From Natronobeatus ordinarius (lineage in GTDB: Archaea > Halobacteriota > Halobacteria > Halobacteriales > Natrialbaceae), in NCBI RefSeq assembly GCF_024362485.1, contig NZ_CP101456.1, forward strand, positions 2,666,001 to 2,730,000: a stretch of 64,000 bases of DNA, in the 5' to 3' direction. The notes under the pieces were generated by a model, which did no database searches, had not been told where the DNA came from, and worked only from the letters and a program-made list of their open reading frames with translations. Of this stretch, positions 53,375 through 61,711 are shown piece by piece; positions within the stretch are counted from its first letter, which is position 1; each line of letters begins with the position of its first letter. The position numbers and the translations under genes were made by a program.

Positions 53375-53959
53375 TCAGTCGCTAATGAACTTGTTGTCGC
53401 GCCAGTTGACCCCGCCTTTCGAGCCCGTTCGCTCTCGTGGGCCTTCGACGACTTCGACGTCGGCTGGCCGGGGTTCGCCGTCGACGATTCTGGTGGCCTC
53501 GAGTTGGCCGTCTCGTTCGGAGATTGCCGTCAGCGTCCCCTTCTCGGCCTCTTCGGCGATCTCACACAGGACGAGGAACATCTCGTACTGGAGCAAGGAG
53601 TTCTGGAGGACGGTCTCGCGGTCGCCTTTGAACGCGGCGAACTCGACGAGTTCGGACTCGGGCTCTTCTTCCTCCTCGTCCCAGCGGAACGAGCTACGAC
53701 GTTCGTCGGGGTCTTCCTCGTAGACCCGGTTTTCGGTGACGCTGGCTTTCAGCTGTGCCGTCGGCGTGTACTTGCTGATGCTCTCGTCCTCGGCGACGGC
53801 CTTGAGGATGAGCGTGTTGTTCCGGCGGGTGATCTCGACGTCGGCGACGCCGTCGGGATAGGTCGCTTCCTCGATGTGATCGCGAAGCTCCTCGAGTGGA
53901 AGTTCGAGCGTCGAGTGGAGTCGATATACGTGTCTGGAACTGGAATCCTCTGTTGACAT
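53375..53959 (-). CDS. Conserved haloarchaeal acidic protein
   Basis: A 194-residue protein found in haloarchaea (I recall DUF7110, unverified). Blocks: HVYRLHSTLELPLEELRDHI, VEITRRNNTLILKAV, SISKYTPTAQLKASVT and LLQYEMFLVLCEIAEEAEKG, ending GVNWRDNKFISD. A central Glu/Asp-rich stretch is low complexity. No catalytic motif or membrane segment is evident. It is upstream of no other same-strand gene within 400 bp. Confidence 0.75.
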   Translation of the reverse strand: MSTEDSSSRHVYRLHSTLELPLEELRDHIEEATYPDGVADVEITRRNNTLILKAVAEDESISKYTPTAQLKASVTENRVYEEDPDERRSSFRWDEEEEEPESELVEFAAFKGDRETVLQNSLLQYEMFLVLCEIAEEAEKGTLTAISERDGQLEATRIVDGEPRPADVEVVEGPRERTGSKGGVNWRDNKFISD

Positions 53960-54079
53960 GGTGGGAAGGTGTACGACGAGGTCTTCTCTACCCCCTAGTA
54001 CGAGGGCGTGACTTATATGGCCTGCTGTTGCGTTCTTACTCGGTTCGGAAGTATGAATCCCTCGTTTGGCCCGTGGTCG

Positions 54080-54424
54080 TCACTCGACCGACAGCGTCGC
54101 CTCGAGTTCGCCTCGCTCCTCGAGTTCGGCGAGAATGTCAGAGCCGCCGACGAACTCGCCGTCGACGAACGTCTGGGGGATCGTCTCCCAGCCGCTGTGG
54201 CGCTCGAGTGCGACCCGGTACTCGTCGAGCGACTCGAGGACGTCGACGGTTTCGACGTCGTCGCGGTACTGCCCGATGAGCCCGAGCGCGCGCCGGGAGT
54301 AGCCACACTGGGGCATGAGCGCGGTTCCTTTCATGAACAGGACGACGTCGTGCTCCTCGAGGGTCTCGTCGACGAACTCGTTGACCTCTTCCTGGTCGTA
54401 ACCGGTGTTCGGCGGGAAGTCCAT
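54080..54424 (-). CDS. Monothiol-type glutaredoxin
   Basis: A 114-residue glutaredoxin-fold protein of the Grx4/GrxD type. VVLFMKGTALMPQCGYSRRA contains the active site CGYS (Cys40; the family standard is CGFS), WETIPQTFVDGEFVGGSDIL holds the cis-Pro and the glutathione-binding GG. Such proteins carry [2Fe-2S] clusters and take part in Fe-S delivery. The gene lies 119 bp downstream of pckA on the same strand. Confidence 0.9.
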   Translation of the reverse strand: MDFPPNTGYDQEEVNEFVDETLEEHDVVLFMKGTALMPQCGYSRRALGLIGQYRDDVETVDVLESLDEYRVALERHSGWETIPQTFVDGEFVGGSDILAELEERGELEATLSVE

Positions 54425-54543
54425 GTGAAGGAGTTAGAAACGCGTCCGGATAGTCCTTGCGTCACCGGGCCCCACGACGGGTTCCGATCCGGTCGGTCGA
54501 CGGCGAGGGGATCGGTGGCGACGCAAAACCGGGATGGGTCGGC

Positions 54544-56061
54544 TCAGTAGGTCGCGTCTTTGATATCGGGGTCGAGGTCCCCGAACGCCTCGAGGTACTC
54601 GAGTCGCTCTTCGCGCAGCGACGCGGCGGCGTCCTCGTAGTCGTCGACGTGGTCGGGAACGTAATACTCCTCGATGTCCAGTCCCGGGACGGTTTCGGGA
54701 ATTGTCAGTCCGGTCCGTTCGTCGTCGGTCCACTCGACGGTGTCACGGGCGAGCTCGGTGAGAATCGTCACCGACTCGGTGACGCCGACGTCTTTCGATT
54801 CGTCGCCGAGGTAGCCGGTGTTGATGACGAAACAGTCGACGTCGAGGTCGGCGATGAGGTCGCGGAAATGGTTCCCTTCCTCGCCCTCGGAGCCGACGAT
54901 GAAGGGGTTCGTGCCGACGACGCGGATCGACTCGCCGGCGCGGGAGGGGTCGCCCGCGCTGGTCTCGATCGATTCACCGAGCATGAACGCGACGGCGGCT
55001 TCCTCCTCGTCGAGTTTCGCGACCGGCGGCATCAGTGGATTGCGAGTGATGAAGTAGACCTGATCGACGCGGTCTAAGTCGATCTCCTCGTCGGCGCTCG
55101 CCAGCTCCGAGCGCTGGACGATCGCCCGGGAGTTCTTCCCGTAGCGGGGTTCGTCGAAGTCGACCGTGCCGTCGTCGTCCACGGCGACGTTCTCGAGCAC
55201 CGCGGATTCGTGGGTTGCGGCGTGGTAGAGACCGGGCTGTTCGTCCTCGTCGAGGCCGATGGTCTTGATGTACAGTCCGCGGCCCTCGCTGCCGGCGACG
55301 GAGCCGTCGGGCAACAGCGCACAGACGTCGTCCTGGAGCATGACCGCTTCCTCGGGCTCGTCCAGCCAGAGCCCGTGGGAGGTGAGCGTCGACTTGCCGG
55401 TCGCCGAGAGGCCGAGGAAGACCTGTCCGACGTCGCGCAGGTCGCCGTCGGCGTCACGGACGCGAACGCGCTTGCTGCCGGCGTGGAGCCCCAGTCCGCC
55501 GAGTGCTTTCGTCCGATACATGAACAGCCGGAGGAAGGACTTCTTCGCCTCGCCGGTGTAGTCGCTTCCCAGCGCTGCCGTGAAGCCCTCGTCGGGCTCG
55601 ACGCGGATCGCTACCTCGTCGTAGTCGGGAATCTGGACGGTGTAGAAGTCGGGTTCGCGACCGTCAGTCGGCTCGAACAGGTTCGCCCAGGCGAGCGCGA
55701 TCCGTGAGAACTCCTTCGGGACGAACAGCCGGCAGCAGAAGGTCGCGTCGGGATGGCGGCCCATGAGCCGATCGATGCAGACCATCTCACGCTCGCCGGT
55801 GAGTTCGATGGCGTCGCCGAGCAGGTCGTAGTCTTCGCCGGTGAACTCGTCGTCGATCGCGTTCTTCGTCCGATCGGAGCTGCGCGAGCGGAACTCGCTG
55901 ACGTACGACGGGGATCCGTACTCGGTCGTCGTCTCGTCGTGAGCCGCGAACTCGCGAAGCTCCTCGAGTGTCGGATTGTAGACGACATTGCTCGCACGTT
56001 TCGGATCAGGAAGCCGTGTTCCCAGCGGACGGGGCTCCGTCCCGGTTTCGGACATATACAT
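54544..56061 (-). CDS. pckA: Phosphoenolpyruvate carboxykinase (ATP)
   Basis: A 505-residue ATP-type PEP carboxykinase, interconverting oxaloacetate + ATP and PEP + CO2 + ADP at the entry to gluconeogenesis. The kinase P-loop is GLSATGKSTLTSHGLW, preceded by VRVRDADGDLRDVGQVFLG; FITRNPLMPPVAKLDEEEAA and GEEGNHFRDLI are further conserved blocks. ATG 56061 is used because a Shine-Dalgarno (GGAGGT on the minus strand, 56070-56075) lies 8 nt before it; MYMSETG has a second in-frame ATG at 56055. Confidence 0.92.
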   Translation of the reverse strand: MYMSETGTEPRPLGTRLPDPKRASNVVYNPTLEELREFAAHDETTTEYGSPSYVSEFRSRSSDRTKNAIDDEFTGEDYDLLGDAIELTGEREMVCIDRLMGRHPDATFCCRLFVPKEFSRIALAWANLFEPTDGREPDFYTVQIPDYDEVAIRVEPDEGFTAALGSDYTGEAKKSFLRLFMYRTKALGGLGLHAGSKRVRVRDADGDLRDVGQVFLGLSATGKSTLTSHGLWLDEPEEAVMLQDDVCALLPDGSVAGSEGRGLYIKTIGLDEDEQPGLYHAATHESAVLENVAVDDDGTVDFDEPRYGKNSRAIVQRSELASADEEIDLDRVDQVYFITRNPLMPPVAKLDEEEAAVAFMLGESIETSAGDPSRAGESIRVVGTNPFIVGSEGEEGNHFRDLIADLDVDCFVINTGYLGDESKDVGVTESVTILTELARDTVEWTDDERTGLTIPETVPGLDIEEYYVPDHVDDYEDAAASLREERLEYLEAFGDLDPDIKDATY

Positions 56062-56344
56062 GAACCACCACCTCCCTGATGCATAAACCTGGAGGTTCTA
56101 CTTCTCGTGTGCTATCTCGTAGCGATCGTCTACCTGCAGTATGGCAATTTGTAACATCCACGGTGGTAGGTGTAAGGATTTCATACGCACCTCAATGCTG
56201 TCAGCACTTCAGAATATTCTGGAGCCGATCACGCAGGGGCGGCCATCGTCGTACGGTCGCTGAGCAGTCACACCGAGTGCGACGAATCCGGGTGTCGATC
56301 GAGAGGGATACGCCTTTCAGCACCGCCATCCCATCGACGACTCG

Positions 56345-57184
56345 ATGACGACCCTCGAGCGCATCCTCGTCTACCCGATCAAGTCCCTCGACGCGGCATC
56401 GATCCCGTCGGTCGCGGTCGTCGACAACGGCGGCCTCGAGTGGGATCGACGGTACGCGATCGTCGACGAGCGAGGAAGTTTCGTGAACGGCAAACGCGAG
56501 CCCCAGATCTACCGGCTCCGATCGGCGTTCGACCTCGAGCGCGAGACCGTCACCCTCTGGGAGCACGGGGGCGAGCACAGCGACGGCGGTGCCGGGGATG
56601 ATCGACGAACGTTCCACCTCGAGGACGACCGAGCGCTCCTCGACGACTGGCTCTCGGCGTACTTCGGCCGCTCGGTCGAGCTCGTCCGAGACGACGAAGG
56701 CGGCTTTCCGGACGACACCGACGCGTCGGGCCCGACGGTGCTCTCGACGGCGACGCTCGAGGCTGTCGCCTCGTGGTTCGAGGGCGAAATCGATGTCGAG
56801 GGCGCCCGCCGACGGTTCCGGGCGAACCTCGAGATCGGTGGCGTCCCCGCCTTCTGGGAGGACCGGCTCTACGATCGGCCGGGCCGGGTGGTGCCGTTCG
56901 GGATCGGCGACGTCGAGTTCCACGGCGCCACCCCCTGTCAGCGCTGTGTCGTCCCGACCCGCGACCCGGACACCGGCGAGCCCACCGCGGGCTTTCAGGA
57001 GCGCTTTCTCGAGCGCCGGGAGGCGACGCTGCCGTCCTGGGCGAATCGGGCACAGTTCGATCACTACTTTCGGCTGACGGTCAACACGAAGGTGCCGGAA
57101 CCGTCGTGGGGCGAGCGCCTCGCTGTGGGTGACGACCTCGAGGTCGGCGAGCCGATCACCGACCCGACCGACGGGGTCGACTGA
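56345..57184 (+). CDS. MOSC-domain protein
   Basis: A 279-residue MOSC family protein. The N-terminal beta-barrel starts LERILVYPIKSLDAASIPSV and contains LEWDRRYAIVDERGSFVNGK. The MOSC domain has RRRFRANLEIGGVPAFWEDR, VEFHGATPCQRCVVPTRDPD and FDHYFRLTVNTKV, with the Cys that coordinates the molybdenum cofactor in CQRC. Related proteins bind or transfer Moco sulfur or reduce N-hydroxylated compounds. Substrate unknown. Confidence 0.87.
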   Translation: MTTLERILVYPIKSLDAASIPSVAVVDNGGLEWDRRYAIVDERGSFVNGKREPQIYRLRSAFDLERETVTLWEHGGEHSDGGAGDDRRTFHLEDDRALLDDWLSAYFGRSVELVRDDEGGFPDDTDASGPTVLSTATLEAVASWFEGEIDVEGARRRFRANLEIGGVPAFWEDRLYDRPGRVVPFGIGDVEFHGATPCQRCVVPTRDPDTGEPTAGFQERFLERREATLPSWANRAQFDHYFRLTVNTKVPEPSWGERLAVGDDLEVGEPITDPTDGVD

Positions 57185-57301
57185 AGTCGGGAGCCGATCT
57201 CGAGGTCGCGAGAGCAGGTGTGTGACGACGACCGTCACCCACACGCTCCACCCGACACGTGTGTAACCGGTCAGTGCCAGTGAAGCCGTGCTGGCGGTTG
57301 T

Positions 57302-57670
57302 TCAGGGCTCGTACGGTCGAACGTCGTCGGTCGCGGGTGCGCCGAGTGCGAGGACCTCGACGGGAGCATCCGCCCGTTCTGGGTTGTACGCCCGGTGTGG
57401 ACTTTCGGGTTCGACGACGAACAGCGATCCCTCGTCGACGACGTATTCCTCGTCTGGAGTTTCGACGTGCAAGACGCCGCTGACGACGTAGAACGCCTCT
57501 TCCTGCCGTTCGTGATAGTGATAGCGTAGCGGGATCTGTTCGCCCGGTGCCGCGACCACGTGGCTAATTCCGAGCGTCTCCATCCCGATGGCACGTCCGA
57601 TCGATCGAAAGTCGCGGCCGGACGTGTCGAACGGCTCGACGTCGGCCGGATCGACGAGGTGATATCCCAT
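57302..57670 (-). CDS. Cupin-domain protein
   Basis: A 122-residue single cupin. The first motif RYHYHERQEEAFYVVSGVLH carries two His and a Glu; the second is GSLFVVEPESPHRAYNPE with a His. Metal-binding cupin of unknown substrate, unrelated in detail to the cupin at 17436. ATG 57670 is preferred to the longer frame (57694) because a TATA-like ATTTTACG (minus strand) lies near 57697. Confidence 0.82.
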   Translation of the reverse strand: MGYHLVDPADVEPFDTSGRDFRSIGRAIGMETLGISHVVAAPGEQIPLRYHYHERQEEAFYVVSGVLHVETPDEEYVVDEGSLFVVEPESPHRAYNPERADAPVEVLALGAPATDDVRPYEP

Positions 57671-57734
57671 AACACGACGTATCGCTCCACTCACGTAAAA
57701 TGACAGGTCATTCGAGCGACGTGTCGCTATCGAC

Positions 57735-59639
57735 TCAAACGCCCCAGATCGCGACGATGCCGAGGGTCGTCACGACCGTCAGAATAAGTTGCAACGGCGC
57801 TCCCACGCGCGCGAAGTCGGTGAACTCGTAGCCGCCGGGGCCGTACACCATGAGGTTCGTCTGGTAGCCCACCGGCGAGAGCAGCGGCGTGCTCGCGGCG
57901 AAGACGACCGCGAGGAGAAACGCGTACGGCTCCGCGCCGAGTCTGACCGCCGCGTCGAACGCTACCGGGATCATCAACACCACACTCGCGTTGTTGCTCA
58001 GCAGTTCGGTGAGGACCGCCGTGAACAGGTAAAACAGCGCGAGCACGACGATCACGTGGAAACCGCCGGCTCCCGAGACGGCCACACCGGCGAGAAGGGC
58101 CGCCGCCCCGGTTCGCTCCATCGCCAGTCCGAGTGGAATCAGGCCCGCGAGCAGGAAGATGACGCTCCAGTCGACCGCGCCGTACACCTCGCCGGGCTCG
58201 AGCACGCCCGTCGCGACCATCAGGACCGCCCCCGCGATCGAGGTGAGCAGGATCGGGTAGCGCTCGAGCCCGGCGATCAGGACGACGCCGGCGACGATGG
58301 CGAGCGCAAGTGGGAGCTTCGACCGGCGGTAGACGGGTCGAGTGTAATCGCCGGCGACGATCACGTCCCGGTTGCGCTCGAGTCGCTCGAGGGACTCCTC
58401 GCTCGCCTGGACGAGTAGCGTGTCACCCCCGCGGAGGATCCGCTGGTCCATCCGCGTGTGGACGATCTCAGGGCCGCGGCGCATCGCCAGCACGGTCGCG
58501 TCGTAGCGCTCGCGGAAGTTCGTGCTCGCGAGCGTCCGCCCGACCAGGTCGCCGTCGGGGGCGACGATCAGTTCGGCGAGGATCTGCGGGGCTGCCCGCT
58601 CGGCCCCGTTCGCGTCCGTCTCGAGAACGGCGTCGTCAACCTCGAGCCGGGGGAGCAACTCGAGTCCCGCCACGTCGGCGACGTCGATGACGGCCTGCCG
58701 ACCCGTGCGGACGACGAGGACGTCGCCCGCCGCGAGTTCTTTCTCCTCGATTGCGGTTCCGAAGACGTCAGGGCCGCGCACGAGCGTTACCGCCTCGAGA
58801 TCGACCTCGAGGTCGGCGAGGGCCTCGCGGACGGTCAGGCCGACGAGCGGGGAGCCCTCGGGGACGACGACCTCGGTGAGGTAGGCGGTCAGCTCGAACT
58901 CGTCGGTGAGTTCCTCGCTGGGTTCGATCCGATCGGGGAGCAGTCGCGGCGCGAACAGCAGCAGGTAGAGCGAGCCGACGACGAGGACGAGCGCGCCGAG
59001 GGCGGTGAATTCGAACATCGTGAACGGCCGACCGAGGTACGCCTCCTGGGCCACGATGCCGCTCGCTAGCAGGTTCGTCGAGGTGCCGATGAGCGTCAGC
59101 ATGCCGCCGAGCATCGAGGCGTAGGAGATGGGGATCAGGAGCCGCGAGGGAGACGTATTGGTCCGCGCGGCGAGTTCGTTCGCGACCGGGATCATCAGCG
59201 CCACCACGGGGGTGTTGTTGACGAACCCCGCCGAGAGTCCGGAGACGCCGATCACCGACCCGAGCTGGCGGCGCTCGTCGGTCCCGGCGAATTCGACGAG
59301 CTTCTGACCGAGTAGCTGGACCGCTCCCGTTCGTCTGACTCCTTCACTCAGGATGAACATCATCAACACGGTGATCGTTGCCGGGTTCGCGAAGCCGGCG
59401 ATCCCCTCGTCGGCCGAGATGGTGGTCCAGGGCTCGAGGACGACCAGCGCGACGATGACCCCGAGGGCGGTGACGTCGAGAGGCACCGGCTGGACGACGA
59501 AGAGGGCGACGGCGATCGCGATGATCGCGAAGACGACGAGCATCTCCGCCGTCAGCGGCGGAATCTCCGCTTCGGCCGTCGCTGCTGGAATCGCAGGGAG
59601 CGTGACGAGCGACGCGATGGAGTGGGGCGCAGCGTGCAT
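57735..59639 (-). CDS. SLC13/DASS-type anion transporter with TrkA-C domains
   Basis: A 634-residue SLC13-family permease. Two hydrophobic halves carry the family hairpin motifs (FVNNTPVVALMIPVANELA and LLSNNASVVLMIPVAFDAA; TLIGTSTNLLASG and SPVGYQTNLMVYGPGGY). Between them lie two RCK_C/TrkA-C domains (VVVPEGSPLVGLTVREALAD; IVAPDGDLVGRTLASTNF), typical of this subgroup and likely ligand-binding. Substrate may be a dicarboxylate, sulfate or similar anion. Divergent from hisA across 324 bp. Confidence 0.9.
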   Translation of the reverse strand: MHAAPHSIASLVTLPAIPAATAEAEIPPLTAEMLVVFAIIAIAVALFVVQPVPLDVTALGVIVALVVLEPWTTISADEGIAGFANPATITVLMMFILSEGVRRTGAVQLLGQKLVEFAGTDERRQLGSVIGVSGLSAGFVNNTPVVALMIPVANELAARTNTSPSRLLIPISYASMLGGMLTLIGTSTNLLASGIVAQEAYLGRPFTMFEFTALGALVLVVGSLYLLLFAPRLLPDRIEPSEELTDEFELTAYLTEVVVPEGSPLVGLTVREALADLEVDLEAVTLVRGPDVFGTAIEEKELAAGDVLVVRTGRQAVIDVADVAGLELLPRLEVDDAVLETDANGAERAAPQILAELIVAPDGDLVGRTLASTNFRERYDATVLAMRRGPEIVHTRMDQRILRGGDTLLVQASEESLERLERNRDVIVAGDYTRPVYRRSKLPLALAIVAGVVLIAGLERYPILLTSIAGAVLMVATGVLEPGEVYGAVDWSVIFLLAGLIPLGLAMERTGAAALLAGVAVSGAGGFHVIVVLALFYLFTAVLTELLSNNASVVLMIPVAFDAAVRLGAEPYAFLLAVVFAASTPLLSPVGYQTNLMVYGPGGYEFTDFARVGAPLQLILTVVTTLGIVAIWGV

Positions 59640-59963
59640 CTCGTGTGCTCGAGTCGAGATCGACCGGATCCGGAGCCGCCCGCTGGCGTGGCCGGTCTGT
59701 CACCGACCGGTCGGCTCACGGGACCGACACGGTTGCAGACAGAACGCCGACGGGGGGACGGGAGCGGTCGACCGATTCGGCCCCCGGAATCTACGTGCGT
59801 CGAATCGACCCGCCATGGAACAGCAACCACCACGTGAACACGTAAGGATTCCCCACAGGAATCGAACAGTATCGCCCCGATCGACGCCGGTCGCGTCGGT
59901 CGTCGTCGCGCGCCGCGACCGAAAACCGAAGGCGTTACTCGAGTCGGCGCCGCGCTCTCGAGC
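59640..59963. other. Divergent promoter region between the SLC13 gene and hisA
   Basis: 324 bp. It should hold both promoters, but no strong TATA box stands out on either side. A small hairpin, GATTCC/GGAATC, occurs near 59847-59865. Open frames here are Arg/Pro-rich and rejected. Confidence 0.4.
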
Positions 59964-60701
59964 ATGAACGAATCGTTCGAGGTTATCCCGGCGGTCGACG
60001 TCCAGGACGGCGAGGTCGTCCAGCTGGTCCAGGGCGAGCGCGGCACCGAGAAACGGTACGGCGACCCGGTCGAGGCGGCCGAACGGTGGATCGACGCTGG
60101 CGCGGAGACGCTCCACCTGATCGACCTCGACGGCGCGTTCGAGGGCGAGCGCGCCAACGCCGAGGCCATCGACGCCGTGGTCGACGCGGTCGACGTTCCC
60201 ACGCAGCTCGGCGGTGGGATTCGAACGGCCGACGACGCCACCGGCCTGCTCGAGCGAGGCGTCGACCGGGTCATCCTCGGCACCGCGGCCGTCGAGAACC
60301 CGGAACTCGTCGCGGAGATCAGCGAGGCGTATCCGGAGAGCGTCGTCGTGAGCCTCGACGCGAAAGACGGCGAGGTCGTCGTCGAAGGCTGGACCGAAGG
60401 AGCGGGAATCGCTCCCGCCGAGGCCGCCGATCGCTACGAGGGCCTCGGCGCTGCGGCGATCCTCTTTACGAACGTCGACGTCGAGGGTCGACTCGAGGGC
60501 GTTCGCACGGAACCGGTCGAAGAACTCGTCGCGGCGACCGACGTGCCGATTATCGCCAGCGGCGGGGTTGCGACGCTCGAGGACGTGCTCGCCCTGCGCG
60601 AGGCCGGCGCGGCGGCCGTCGTCGTCGGCAGCGCGCTCTACGAAGGGCAGTTCACGCTCGAGGAGGCGCGGGCCGCGCTCGAAGCCGGATCGGTCGACTG
60701 A
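59964..60701 (+). CDS. hisA: Phosphoribosylformimino-AICAR ribotide isomerase
   Basis: A 245-residue HisA TIM barrel that isomerises ProFAR to PRFAR in histidine biosynthesis. VIPAVDVQDGEVVQLVQGER gives the N-terminal catalytic Asp, LHLIDLDGAFEGERAN and QLGGGIRTADDATGLLERGV the first phosphate site, VVVSLDAKDGEVVVEGW the second catalytic Asp and IASGGVATLEDVLALREAGA the second phosphate site. ATG 59964 is the natural family start. No other his gene is adjacent in this window. Confidence 0.95.
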   Translation: MNESFEVIPAVDVQDGEVVQLVQGERGTEKRYGDPVEAAERWIDAGAETLHLIDLDGAFEGERANAEAIDAVVDAVDVPTQLGGGIRTADDATGLLERGVDRVILGTAAVENPELVAEISEAYPESVVVSLDAKDGEVVVEGWTEGAGIAPAEAADRYEGLGAAAILFTNVDVEGRLEGVRTEPVEELVAATDVPIIASGGVATLEDVLALREAGAAAVVVGSALYEGQFTLEEARAALEAGSVD

Positions 60702-60716
60702 ACCGGCCGGAGCCGC

Positions 60717-60956
60717 TCACCGGCCGTAGATTAGCCGGTCGGCCGTTCGGTCGAGCCAGTTTTTCATTCGGCCAGCGTAGACAGCCGGTGCCGAGACGAG
60801 GCGCAGCTCTCGCTCGTCGACCTCGATGTACCCCCCTTCGAACGGATCGTGACGCGGCCGTTCGTCGTCCGGCTCCGTTCTGTCGTCGTTCACCGCGTCG
60901 ACGACGGTGGTGAAGCTACACCGACCACAGGTTTCCTTGCCCCTCGAAGTTCCCAT
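60717..60956 (-). CDS. Small CxxC protein
   Basis: A 79-residue protein starting MGTSRGKETCGRCSFTTVVD; the CGRC pair could bind zinc. An acidic middle (NDDRTEPDDERPRHDPFEGG) leads to a basic C-terminus (RMKNWLDRTADRLIYGR). No family recognised. ATG 60956 is supported by a minus-strand TATA-like CTTATCAC about 28 nt upstream (near 60984). Convergent with hisA, stops 15 bp apart. Confidence 0.6.
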   Translation of the reverse strand: MGTSRGKETCGRCSFTTVVDAVNDDRTEPDDERPRHDPFEGGYIEVDERELRLVSAPAVYAGRMKNWLDRTADRLIYGR

Positions 60957-61114
60957 ACTGGGTTGTGATACGTGGTTCGTCGTGATAAGTGCACCCACGG
61001 GATCGATGCCGGTGAACACGGAGGTCCACGAGAGAGTGTGAGCGTCGGTGGTCGGTCGACAGTATATTGATGATCGCGTCGCTACGAGAGGACCACGAGA
61101 ATGCGGGGACGACG

Positions 61115-61711
61115 ATGACAGACGCAAATTCGCAACCAGACCGACCCGACGACGTGCCGGTGTGGGACGACGAGTACGTAGACGCCGTCGCGAGGCGGCT
61201 CATGCACCACTACGACCTAGAGCGTGGGTGCACGATCGACGGGCGACGATTCGAACTGTACGGGCAGATGCACGTCCTCCACGAACGCCACGCAGTTCAT
61301 CCGAAGCTGTCGTTCGCTCACCACGAGACTGAAGAACACGTCTTCGCCACCCGGATCGACCGGCCGACGGTCGAGGATTTCGAGCGACTCGAGGCGCTCG
61401 GCGAGCGGTTGGCCGACGAGTGGGTCGACGCCGACGAAGATCACTACAGCACGGACTTCTCCTTCGTCGTGGTCGCGGCGGAGCTCCCCGAGTCGGTCCG
61501 GGAGTTCGTCTCGAGCTACGAGAACCGAACTCTGCTTCGCTACGGCTACTACGGACACTACGAGATCAACCTGCTCTGTGTCGTCCCCGAACGGGAGACG
61601 ACGGTAGCGAGTCAGAACGCCGACGTCGAGCAGGCGTTCAGAATCTGGGAACCGATCGTCAAAACGGAGCCGGGACGGGTCGGTCGGTTCCTCGAGTGGA
61701 TCTCTCGGTGA
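61115..61711 (+). CDS. Conserved hypothetical protein
   Basis: A 198-residue acidic, soluble-looking protein. Notable blocks are VWDDEYVDAVARRLMHHYDL, ERGCTIDGRRFELYGQMHVL, HPKLSFAHHETEEHVFATRI and YGYYGHYEINLLCVVPERET. His-rich positions might bind metal, but no family or activity is recognised. ATG 61115 is chosen over 61067 because the preceding residues are poorly haloarchaeal. Its TGA and the CstA-type gene stop abut as TGATCA (61709-61714). Confidence 0.7.
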   Translation: MTDANSQPDRPDDVPVWDDEYVDAVARRLMHHYDLERGCTIDGRRFELYGQMHVLHERHAVHPKLSFAHHETEEHVFATRIDRPTVEDFERLEALGERLADEWVDADEDHYSTDFSFVVVAAELPESVREFVSSYENRTLLRYGYYGHYEINLLCVVPERETTVASQNADVEQAFRIWEPIVKTEPGRVGRFLEWISR